From: Aradus depressus
Lineage: Eukaryota; Arthropoda; Insecta; Hemiptera; Aradidae
DNA: 64,000 bases
Direction of reading: 5' to 3'
Assembly: GCA_963662175.1 (NCBI GenBank)
Contig: OY759222.1
Coordinates: 17,556,222 to 17,620,221, forward strand
The notes beneath the pieces were generated by a model. That model was not told the origin of the DNA and did not search any database. It was given only the letters and a program-made list of their open reading frames with translations. Both the position numbers and the translations under genes were made by a program. Shown piece after piece: positions 35,951-47,100 of the stretch. The first letter of the stretch is position 1. Every line of letters starts with the position of its first letter.

Positions 35951-36423
35951 CCCCACAACCCACCAAAAAACGGGTGGACCAAATTTGATAAAATTTCTTT
36001 CTGATCATATTTACGTTGATATGCTTCGATTGGTACCAAAGCGGAGTCGATATCATTTTTCATTCGCGAGATATCGTGCAGGAAAAATTGATCACGCACT
36101 TACATACTTTTTACTATTTCCAAAAATAGTGTAAACATACCGTAATGAATATTACCTTGAAACATAAAAATATTATAAACATTTTGATTTATATTTTCGG
36201 ACCCATTAGAATAACTTCCTTATATGCTGGGAAGTTAAAAAGTAAAAAAATCAATAAATTCTCAATATAAACATTGAGAAATAAAAGAAAGAAATACGTT
36301 ATTAGCTGATAAATGAATGAGTACAGAAGAACTAAATGATAATAAAGAGTATACCATACATCAATAAAGAAGAAAAAAAATCTTAAATTTAGAGTGCAAA
36401 TAAAATACAAATAAAAAGTAATA

Positions 36424-36429
36424 TTTATT
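36424..36429 (-). terminator. Poly(A) signal of the TXNDC17-like gene
   Basis: AATAAA on the reverse strand, about 60 nt after the stop codon at 36487, in a typical position for 3' end formation. Confidence 0.6.
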
Positions 36430-36486
36430 TACTTAATAATTGTATATTTAGTGAGTTAGGTTTCCCTTTTCTTTTTCTATATTTTT

Positions 36487-38594
36487 TCACTTCTTTACTT
36501 TTTTTGCCACACTTCTTGGACCTTTGCCTTTCTTTGCCTTCTTGCCCCCTTTACCTTTTTTCCCCTTCTTCCCTTTTTTCCCCTTCTTTCCTTTTTTCCC
36601 CTTTTTCTCTTTCTTCCCCTTCTTCTTTTTCCCTTTTTTCTTTTTCTTTTTCTTCTTCTTCTTTTTCTTCTTTATCTTTTTGGGTGCTGGAGGGGTTGGA
36701 GGTGGCTCTGCGGTGACTGGAGGAGGTGGGGGCGGAGGACCCCAGGGACAGATACACTCTTCATTCTCCGACCATGGGAAAGGGCAAGGAGGTCGTTTTT
36801 CATTTTCAAAAAACATACAGAGGAGTTTGACATTCCAACACTCATGACCTTCTAGTCGTTGTATACTCCCCCATCGAAGGAATGTTGGAAGAGTTCTTAG
36901 CCGGATTTTGGGGTGTTTATCAAAAATGGATCCCGCCAACCTGTAAACCATTTGTATTAGTGACAAATAACTTCTAATAGACTTAGATAAGACTGTTTTT
37001 TGGTATAGTTAACTAGCCATCGGCATCGCTTAAGCTTTAAAGGGCTTATTGTGCTTCTAGGGATAGATTCATTGACGTAGCTAGCATTATTCTCTGGGGG
37101 GGGGGGGGGGGGGGGGCAGCGGGTCAACCAGCGGAGATAATAAAACAATAGTTTAAATTTCACCATCATATTTTTAGTTTAAGTTTAATTAAACTTAATA
37201 ATTAACAATCAGGTTCCATACACAAAATATTAAAATAAAATGATAGATTAAAACACTTTTTTGAACACTTATATTGTCTAATTCCACAAACATATACTTA
37301 AATGTGTACCGGTTTCGGATTACGCCATCGTCAGCACAATGTTCAACAATAATTCAGATATTTGCCAGGCATACATATTTATATTAACCTAAGAGTACCT
37401 GAGGTGAAAGGGTCCCCTCCTCTGGTAAAACCAGGGGGGTGGAAGTCTACATTCTAACTGTAATAGCTAACTGTGCACTTATTTGAAAACCAAGAAAATA
37501 AAATTAAAATAGAACTTAAAAGTAACATTACAAGAAAACAATATAACAACTGTACAATATATAGCTATGTAGGAAGTTATTTAACCTAGATTAATGTTGC
37601 TATGGATATTTGTCATCTATGGATATTTTGTGGAATTAGACAAAATAAGTGTTCAAAAAAGTGTTTTATCTATCATTTTATTTTATTCATTAATATCTCC
37701 ACTATATCAACACAGAACGCAAAAAATGTATTCGGATACAAAATATTAGTATGTTATAACAAAATAATCAACACTTTAAATCAACAATTAAAATTTTCAT
37801 TCGACATTTTTAGTTAAATTCAACCAGAATCCTTATTTTATCTTTACATTTGGTGTATAATGAGCTCAGGATCGCGAGTTCGAAATCAAAATTAACTGAG
37901 AAGCAAAAAAGTTAAGGACGCTAAATTGTGATGGGACCTTAGGCAAAGGTCCCCGGGCCTTTTCGAATTTCTAGTACTCGTTAATGAGTCGTATTGTTTC
38001 AGTCGTGTCAGGGGATTCCACGTCAGTCTTTTGTCTAGGTAGAACCCAAAATAGCAAACTTCATTGGAGACATGAATTGGGATTTTGTTGAAGGAAACTG
38101 GAGTGAAATTAGACAATATAAATGTTAGACAAGTTCGTTGTTTTTATTAGCTTTCTACTATAACAACAATTCGTAAAAATATATTATATAGTATAAAATT
38201 ACTTACTTGCTTTTCTGTAATTGAACAACAACGAAGTTAACATCTCTAGCTTCTTCATCTTCTGACTGCATATTTCTCATATATCGTTCAACAAATTTCA
38301 TTGCTATAATAATCAATTAATAATTAATATTATAACTGAACAGAAAATATTGCATAGTAATAATTTTATTATTTCCTCAACTATACAAAGTATAGAGGAA
38401 GTCATGTAGTCGGTCAAAAATTGGATGCGTTTTCAACAGAATTTCATGTTATCCAACCTCCCGATTCCAAATATGGAAGAACATTTTTTTTGTGTCTGTG
38501 AACACGATAATTCTCAATAGTATCAATTTATCGACACAAAAATTCATAAGAGAAATTTAGAATCCTCTGACAACGACACCTATTGATTTTCAGC

Positions 38595-38640
<46 letters not shown>

Positions 38641-40165
38641 CATTTGAGACGTAGAATGGAGCGTTTCGAAGGTTTAGTTGAGCCCCAAAGATATAAGAAT
38701 GCTATTTGAAATTTTATAAAAATTAGATCAACTGTTGAAGAGCTAGTATTCGTTTTATATCTTTGACAGAGAAAATTACAGATTTATATACATATAGACA
38801 GACCTCAAAAGACGATTTGGACGACTGAAATCAATCATCGGACGACGATCGACATTATCGCTTGAAAACAAACTTCACATTTACAACACTATACTAAAAC
38901 CCATCTGGACTTACGGAATCGAGATATGGGGATCAGCCAAAAAATCAAACATACAACGCCTTCAGTCATTACAATCCATCATACTACGCCACATTGCCAA
39001 TGCCCCATTTTACGTTTCCAACCTCACATTACATAATGACCTCAACATCCCATTTATACCTTCTGTTATCAAGATACGATATCAAAATTTTCACGACAAA
39101 CTCCATCATCACGCCAATCCACTTATTCTCCAATTATCCACGAACACTCTCCCCACAAACCCACCAAGACGTCTAAAGCGGGCATGGCAGAGGGACCTGC
39201 TCCAGGACTAGCCTGGACTCCTCTTCGGTCACGTACCTCAGCAGTACAGCGACACACTTGCCACAGCACATCATCACGATCACTAGTGACAAATGTTGTC
39301 GTTGTGAATATGTAAATAAATAAAAAAAAAATATACATATAGAGCTAGAAACTCTTATAGGAGGCTAACTGTTATAGATAAGTATATGCTGTCGCGGGCT
39401 TTATTGTAGAACTTTTTATTGCCAACAATTCCTCCATACATCATTTTGATATATCTTCAACGGTGCAAGCAGCATATGCGATTAATGGCGCCCCGATCGC
39501 AGTTTCTCCTCCGACCTGATGCATCACTACCTTTTGATAAAGCATGGAGATGTATAGCCTATGTCCACCTGAGAAGAATAACTTTCTCAACGGTGAAACA
39601 ATTATCCAGATCAGTTAATTCGTTTTCGAGATGACCTCAAATACACTAAGAAACTTTTTTAATATATTAATATACATTTATACTCTTCTTCTAAAGTTTA
39701 ACACCAATATAAATTAAGCATTCAACTAAATATTAACACAGAAAAAACTTTTAAAAAAAATTACAAAAATAAATAATTACCTTTTTCTGATCGTGTCACT
39801 CCACAATCTCGTGGCATACACAAATGAGTGAACAAAACGTACATCGGTATATCATGATTCATTTTGGCAATATTATCAAGAAAGGCTTGACCATCGAAGA
39901 AGACATATTTAAAAATTCGTACAATTTGCTTAGGTGGGGGTGGGGGCTCTGGTGGTACAGTCGTCACTAATATGCTTGGTGCAGATTTGGATTTTTTTGG
40001 TGGTTTCAAAATCTTCTTTTCTTCAATTTTTTTTCCCCCTTTTCTTTTTTTCCCTTTATCTTTTCTCTTCTTGCTTTTATCTCTTTTTTTACTTTTACCT
40101 CTCTTTTTACTTTTATCCCTTTTCTTTTTGCCTTTCCCTTTTACTTTTCCCTTTATCCCTGGCAT
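36487..40165 (-). CDS. TXNDC17-like thioredoxin-fold protein with lysine-rich tails
   Basis: Reverse-strand exons 40165-39781, 38303-38207 and 36940-36487 join in frame (936 nt, 311 aa) with GT-AG sites. Residues 1-60 are Lys-rich. A thioredoxin-like core spans about 84-215: YVLFTHLCMPRDCG where TXNDC17 has YFTG...WCPDC, a middle exon (MKFVERYMRN, NFVVVQL), then LRTLPTFLRWG, matching TXNDC17 VTAVPTLLKYG with the cis-Pro at 179. A proline run and a ~60-residue Lys/Gly tail ending SVAKKVKK follow. Human TXNDC17 (TRP14) is a 123-aa cytosolic disulfide reductase with WCPDC; here the cysteines are Cys116 and Cys121 with four residues between, so reductase activity is doubtful. The basic tails suggest nucleic-acid, chromatin or microtubule binding. 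Function and expression are unknown. Confidence 0.82.
37096..37116 (+). repeat. Poly-G tract, 21 G
   Basis: Uninterrupted run of 21 G in the second intron of the TXNDC17-like gene. Confidence 0.95.
37249..37668. mobile_element. Foldback element, ~40-bp arms
   Basis: Left arm 'cttttttgaacacttat' plus 'tgtctaattccacaaa'; right arm 'tttgtggaattagaca' plus 'ataagtgttcaaaaaag'. The interior contains 'ccggtttcggattacgcc'. It shares the 'gtctaatttcaca' core with the FB family but has a longer, different interior. Confidence 0.75.
37858..37990 (+). repeat. SINE-A fragment, strongly diverged
   Basis: 'tgagctcaggatcgcgagtt' followed by 'cgaaatc', then a degraded body to 'tagtactcgttaatgagt'. Confidence 0.55.
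37995..38110 (-). pseudogene. Jockey-type reverse transcriptase fragment
   Basis: The reverse-strand translation IPIHVSNEVCYFGFYLDKRL followed by TWNP matches the conserved 'YLG..LD.RLTW..H' segment of Jockey-clade reverse transcriptases. Isolated fragment in an intron of the TXNDC17-like gene. Confidence 0.75.
38378..38598 (-). repeat. MITE-1 terminal fragment
   Basis: 'actatacaaagtatagagga' through 'cacctattgattttcagcc'. It ends at an (AT)n run. Confidence 0.75.
38599..38639 (+). repeat. (AT)20 microsatellite
   Basis: Uninterrupted AT dinucleotide run of about 40 bases. Confidence 0.95.
38798..39330 (+). mobile_element. Jockey-type LINE, 5'-truncated, young, with TSD
   Basis: An open frame from 38804 to the stop at 39209-39211 (135 codons, no defects) encodes the reverse transcriptase C-terminus: LSLENKLHIYNTILKPIWTY, then GIEIWGSA, NAPFYVSN and DLNIPF. 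After the stop comes a ~120-nt 3' UTR ending in AATAAATAAA and an A run. A 12-bp duplication, atatacatatag, lies at 38786-38797 and 39331-39342. Complete 3' end, severe 5' truncation and intact frame indicate recent target-primed insertion. It lies antisense in the first intron of the TXNDC17-like gene. Confidence 0.92.
39343..39760. other. No gene seen; possible unidentified repeat
   Basis: Intronic. The stretch 'gctgtcgcgggctttattgt' (near 39390) to 'cgagatgacctcaaataca' (near 39640) looks like an arthropod interspersed repeat, but I cannot name it. Confidence 0.35.
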
Positions 40166-41195
40166 AGTTTCCTTTTTCTTTTAATTTATTTTTTTTCCTT
40201 GCTCCGAGTGTATTTCAGTGAACCAAGAGTTTTGTGACGTTTCATTTTTTTTTTATCTAATTATACTTTACATGAAAATATGCGATAAATTTTGAAAGTG
40301 CAATACTGAAGTTCTGTACGTGAAGATGGTTCCATGTTCATGGTTATTTTATCTAACCTATCAATTTTATAATGGACCTATCATCTGGGATGATAAAAAT
40401 TGATTTACGGCATGTGATCATATTCAAGTAACCTTCATTGCTCATTTACTTAATCTTGCACTCCTTCAATTCAAATAGAACAGAAAATGTGTGTGGTTAC
40501 GATGCGGCTTATTATAACTAGGAACCGTTATGTGGTAGTCGCTAATATTATGGACTTTGTGGCCTAAATACGTTTTATTTTTCGATAGGTATTAGGTTCA
40601 CATCTTTTTCGTCTCTTTTTTTTCGTGAACTTTGAAAAATATACATATCGAGGAAATTACATGAAAATGTCGAGTAAAGACCAAATATATCTTTCGTCAA
40701 GTTTCAGGAATCTATAATTGAGAGCAGGATGGTTATGCCATTATTTTGAGTTCTTATGTGAAGAAAATCTCCCCCCCCTCTTCACTTTTTAGCGTTGCCA
40801 TCTTTGAAAGTTTTTGTACTCTATTGTTAAGTTCGACGTTTTAAACAACAACGAATAAGTTAGAAAGTACACCTAAGCTTTCTATTGATAGATGATCAAC
40901 GTTAACTAAATTTTTTGATAAAATTGTTAGAAGAAACAGAACACACTGATTGAATTCTCACCATGTATGTACAATGCATTCTGGGCAATATTGTCAATAT
41001 TATTCCTCTTCTTTTCGTCAGTTTCAGATTTTGATCAATAAACCTAATATTATTAATCAAATTCAACCCTAAATAAATAGTTTAACCTTGAAAGTGGAGC
41101 TGCTCGATCGATTCTTTTATCCTAAAACGTTTGTCGATCCTGATGACATCCCATCAAATGATAATAATAATGATTTGGCACCTGTTGACGTTACA
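40166..41195. promoter_or_regulatory. Shared upstream region of two divergent genes
   Basis: About 1.03 kb separates the start codons of the TXNDC17-like gene (-) and TMEM129 (+). No SINE or MITE was identified here, unlike the surrounding introns, which fits a constrained shared promoter region. No TATA box or clear motif pair can be defended. An open frame continues upstream of the TMEM129 ATG to 41088 without a start codon. Confidence 0.45.
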
Positions 41196-44100
41196 ATGAT
41201 CTCTACTTCTTTAACTGTTTATACATTATTGTATATTTGTGTTTGTTTCTGTTTTGTGATTCGAACCAAAGAATTTGAGTCGTCAGGGCTATATGTTGAA
41301 AATTTATTTGATAAGTTTCTACCCGTTGAAAATGTCAACTTCATATTGTTTCACATACATAGAAGTTCTTTGACATTATTTGTACATTCTGCTCTACCAT
41401 TAGGTTTGCTATAATTTTTTCTTGAATTTCTGTGTTTAATATCTATTATCTTTCACTAATTTTTTTTTGTTCTTTGTTTTATTTCAGTGTACTTTATGGG
41501 CATTCTATTGTTTAGTGAGGATGAATCCCTTTTCCAGGATGAAGGCCTCTGGTGGAATACTTTAATATATTTTTCTTTTATATTTCCCTTGTTGACTGGT
41601 TTGGCCATTTTTCATTGGTCATGGAACAAATGGAGTAATCATCACATTGTTAAAAAATTGGAGAAGTTTTGTAATCCCGAAACAAATTGGCTTACCCTTG
41701 CTTCAGAAATAAATACCGAATACCGGAGGTAACTACATTTTCATTATAATAATACATATTTTTTTTCACAACTTTATTATTATCTCAGTTTATTTTTGGT
41801 CTTTCGACCTAGCATATAGACATTTGGGGGAAAAACTCTCATCAGTATCTTTCGTTTATTCGCCGATCTTTTTTATGAACAATTAATTATCTTATTGATC
41901 TTAACATTCATTTATGCAGAACTTTTTGTCTTAAAATGCAGACTTAAGAACATTGACAAAACATACAACTCAGTAAAATCAACTTTCGCACAACACATCA
42001 ACGAAAACAATCACCATTTCGATATAAATACAATACCTACATTTTTGTGGCAAAGGTACATTATTCAAATCAATGGGACAACTGGAAATAAACAGAATAC
42101 TACAAATAAGAAATTGTATGAACGATCAGATCAATCTCAAATATTCACCCCTTTTGTCGCCAATAATATAATCCTCTGGTCTCTGTATATACACACTTTC
42201 TTTCTTAAAACTGTATGTTTTTTATTCTTATATTTATTATTGTCATCTGATTTATTTCATTTATACTTATATTTTAATCAACTCTGTTACTATTACAAAG
42301 TTTCCTTTATTATTAGGTTTCCAAATTGAGACGAAATTTAATTTTAAATGTTTTTTAAGACTTTAAAACTTTACAGGAGAAAGGGACAGGGAAAAACCCT
42401 GTAGAGGTTGAAAAAGGGACTATTCGGAATGTAAACATGTTGAACTTCCACTTAGCATTTGTTAAGTCGTGGCAGAAAATGGTAGCAATACCGAAAAGTA
42501 ATCCCATATTTTTTTATACATTTTGTGAAATAGACAAAACATAAGTTTTTCTTTATATTTTTTTATACATTTTGTGAAATAGACAAAACATAAGTTTTTC
42601 TTTATATTTTTTAATGAGAACATTGTTTATAATAAAACTCAGCAAATAAATTGAAGATACTGATGAGAGTTCTCGTAAAGTCTATTTGCTAGATTGTAAA
42701 GGCCAATAAATAAATTGAGAGAAGAATAAAGCTGGGAGAATATATTATAAAAAAAAATTTATTGGATATTGTTTATACTTAATAATTGTTTTGCTGAACT
42801 TTATTCATACATTTTTTTTCTTTATATTGATTAAATTCCTTATGTAGAACATATTAAACTCTTTGTCAATCTGGATCAAGGATTCTAACACAGATTTCAA
42901 CTCATAACAAATATTCTGCATAAAGAATTTGATCAAAATAAATATCAGCAAATAAATTATAGATACTGATTTATGGTAGTTTTTCCCGAAACATCTAAGT
43001 ATTTGCTATGTATAAAGACCAAAAATGTAGTATGAGAAAAATAGGGCTATGAAAAAATATATATTGTAATTTCTTATTTATTTTTTTAGGCTGGACAAAG
43101 TGAGCATACAGACGTGCAGTACAATTCGAGTGATCGTCACTGAAAACTGGATTATTAAAGTGTCGCCATACACGTTGGACCTAGCTCGACAGAGTTACGC
43201 AGCGTTGAAAGCTCGCGGCACTGATACACATACAGTTTCAGCCGAGGGACAAGGCACTGTTCAGTACATTAATCTTGAAGTTATGATTACTAGACCGAAT
43301 GTAAAGCCATTTTCTATCAGGTAAACTATTTTACAAATTTGTTGAATTATTTTCGATTGTATTATCAAAAATCAGAAGATAAAAATATATTTATGATTTT
43401 CATTTAAAAAAATGTGTTGATGGAATTTCTTTGATAGGATTTTTAAATTTTTTTATATTGCATTGAAAGAACATAGAGACATTTGTTAGATTGTTGGAAG
43501 TTCTGATGTGGATTAATCTGGTTCGTTTAAATTATGTTTTTAACCTTTTCTTTTTAACACTTGCATTCCCATTCCATATTTATTTTATTTTCACTTTGAT
43601 ATTATAAGTTTTTTCTCTTAATCACTAATTTTGTATTTTTTTCCTCATTTAAATTCGTTTCTGAAAGTTTAACTCCCATTGTAAAGATAATCTAGATACA
43701 TATTTTGTTCATTTATTTTAGATTTTTCATTTCTAGTCTTGTACCTATTTTTCAAAAGTAATATATTTTTTAATTATGAGTTTGTATATATGGTACATCT
43801 GCCGACCATTTGCAAAATGGGACGTGTCCATTAGAGGAACGTTTTCACGAAACGAAAAAAAACGAAAACGTTGCTTCATTTTAACAATATCGGGGAATCC
43901 TTACTTAAAAAAAGTCTTCGGTCAATCATTGGCAATGTACTTCCCCAGAACGAATTAATCAATAATCTTTTCGCTCCCCCTCCAAAACCAATCGACCGTT
44001 TGCACTAACATTAAACAGTTGACTTACATAGGAGCTCGTAAATCGTCACACTGAAGTTTGTGTAGATAAATTCATTACATCGGCAGTTATTGGGGTTTTT

Positions 44101-47100
44101 GAGTTCAGTTCCCCTTAGATCCCATCTTCACTTCTGTCGATTCTGCTGAAAGTGAATAAGTGTCGACTTTATGGGATTTTGAATTCACTTATGAAATTAC
44201 GTGTCAATGTATTCATTCTAGTTTTTATATTGAGCCTCCCCCTAATGCCCCCCCCCCCCCCCCCCCCTTCCCTTTGGTCGATTTAGCTCAAAATCAATAG
44301 GTGTCGTAGTTAGAGGGTTCTGGATTCACATATAAAATTTCGTGTTGACATATATGAATTCTATCGGGGGTTTTCGTGGTCACAAACAGATAACATTTTT
44401 TTTCATACTCTGAATCTAGAGGTCGGAAAACATGAAATTCCGTTGAAAACACAGCATCGAATTTTTGACCGATTACATAACTTCCCCTATCATTGCCTGA
44501 TTTAGCATGGGTCTAGTGGGGCCATGGCCCCGGGGCCTTCACCAAGTTAGGAGTGGTACCCAACATTTTTTAGTTTCGAACTAAAAAAAAAAAATGGTCT
44601 GAAACGGAAAAAAATTGATTTACTTTGTGAAGCTCCATTCTAGGAATAGATAATTAAATACACAATTTCTTTGTCAAACTTCACTATATATTCTCAAATA
44701 CTCAACTAGTTTCGCCGTGTTAAGGCATTATCAGCTGGCTCCAGGGCGTCACAATTCTAAGTCCGGCCCTGTCCCCTATACTTCGAATAGCTCGGGAAAT
44801 AATAATAATAATAATGAAAGTTACTTAATGCATGACGTAAAAAGCTTTGAAGTAGCGATTTGAATATATTGGCCCATACGAATGTAAAGACAAAATATTG
44901 AAAATACATTATTTATATACTTTTCTGTTACAGGTTTAATTCAATGGATTTCAGTTATTTACAAAGTAAAATACAGCGACCTATCGATCTTCAGAATATA
45001 ACTTTCTACCAATCAAGAATCGATCGTTTTCTCGATGTATTTTCCTTAACAATAATAGATAATCCTTCATACGTTATGCCAAATGAAGTAAGTTGGTAGA
45101 TATTTTAATATATCACATAAATAGTAATTTATAATAGTACTGATAAGATTTTTAAGTTATCATTAGAGCCTGGATTTCGTGCAGTAAAAAATTAATAAAC
45201 GTGCAATAAAAAGGCAAAAACGTGTAAAAATGTACAACAAAAAATAAAATCCTGCCATTAACAACTGTTTTTCTTTGAAAAAAAAAATTGGATATAATTT
45301 GTAAATTAAATAACTCTTTTTTCAGCATAAAATTGGATAGGGTTTAAAAATAAATCTCTAAAACAAGAAGTCTAAAGTAATTTATTTATACAATTTATAA
45401 AAAATGTTTACTGAAAACACAATTTTTATTTTTATTTTGCAGCGATATAGTGAAATACTTAATAAAAATATAAATAAAAACGAATGTTTTTTAAAAATAT
45501 TGTCTTTCACAAGATATATAAAATATGTGGAAGTACTTTCGGTATTTTAGTAATATTTGATGAAATAAATAAAATATAATAGAATTATAGAGGCCAACAA
45601 ATTTAATTTTCCCCCAAATATTCACAAGGTCTAAATCACAACTGGAAAAAGAATACTTTTTTTCATTGTTTCCTTTTATCTTTGACTCTATGTATTTATT
45701 TTTGGGGACCTCGGTCTCAGAATAAAATTTTTTTTTCAATTCAATTAAACAATTATGGAATTGTATGTAAATCTATAAATATAATTATATTTCATGTGTA
45801 TAAATATTTGTAGGAGGTGTGTTCAAAGAGTAACGGGAATTTTGTAATTTCGCGAGTTGTATTAGTCCGATTCTTGCGATTTTTTCGTTGTGTTGGTAAA
45901 CATGTCTGAAAAGTATCTGTACTTAGTCAGCTGTCAAAGGGGTTACATGTGTTTTGGTACGATCGGCGAATTTACAAAATGAATCAGAGAATTTGCATTA
46001 AATTTTGGTTAGGTTAGATTTTATGACTCATGCCCGGGATTTAACTACGAGGTCATATCGCCTACTACCAGGGCGCTCATTCGTCACTCTGGTGGACATG
46101 AGCCCGACTCTACTGTGGGAGTCCTAATTTTTGCCTACCCTAAATTTTTATTCAGCTAGGGCAGGGGTCTTTAACGAGTACCTGACATCGTACAGGCTCG
46201 GGTCCATCGTTTAACGTCCCATCCGAAGGACGGCGCGCTTAAGTTTATTTTGCCTGCCAGATAAAATAAACTAAGGGCCTCGGTCGGATTACGAACCCAC
46301 GTTCTTGAGCTCAGAAGTCAAGCACGCATACCACTGAGCTACCGGCGCCCTCTTAACATTAAATTTTGCTATAAGAATGGAATAAAGTGCAGCTAAGTTT
46401 TAGAAATGTTAAATATTGTTTTTGGTGAGTCTGTTATGAGTAAAACTAGGGTTTACGAGTAATATAAAAGCTCGACAAGTGCGGTCGAATGTGAAGGTCA
46501 TACTCACTGTGTTTTTCGATTTTAACGGCATAGTGCACCATGAGTTCTTGCCACAAGGTCAGACGATCAATAAGGAGTACTACCTACAAGTGCAACGCTG
46601 TTTGCGTGAAACAATTCGAAAAAAAACGCCCGGATGTGTGGTGAAACAATTCATGGCTTTTGCACCACGATAATGCACCTGCTCACACTTCATTGCTTGT
46701 TCATGAATTCTTGACGAAAAACAACACTGTAATGATGCCCCAGCCTCCATGTTCGCCAGACATGGCTCCGTGTTACTTTTTTCTGTTCCCAACAATAAAG
46801 AGAACCTTAAAGGGCCGTCGTTTCACAAGCATAGATGAGATAAAAGCGCATTGCTGAGAGAGCTAAATGCTATCCCAATGATCGAGTTCCAGAAGTGTTT
46901 CGGGGATTGGAAGAAGCGCTGGCATAATTATATAATATCTAATGGGAGCTATTTTGAAGGGGATAACATTGATGTAGACGAATAAATAAAATTCCCGTTA
47001 TTTTTTGAACACTCGTATATAATAATAGTGATATACTAATTTTCTTTTAACATGCTGGATCAACATTAAGCATTTCTGTGCCTTGGTTAATTAATCCATT

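Noticed and set aside
36504..36847. Forward Phe/Ser/Pro-rich frames over the lysine-rich exon, and the similar ones at 39934-40184
   Set aside because: Antisense shadows of the lysine codons in the reverse-strand TXNDC17-like gene.
46479..46857. mariner transposase as an expressed gene
   Set aside because: Frameshifted, missing most of the N-terminal half and interrupted by a SINE.
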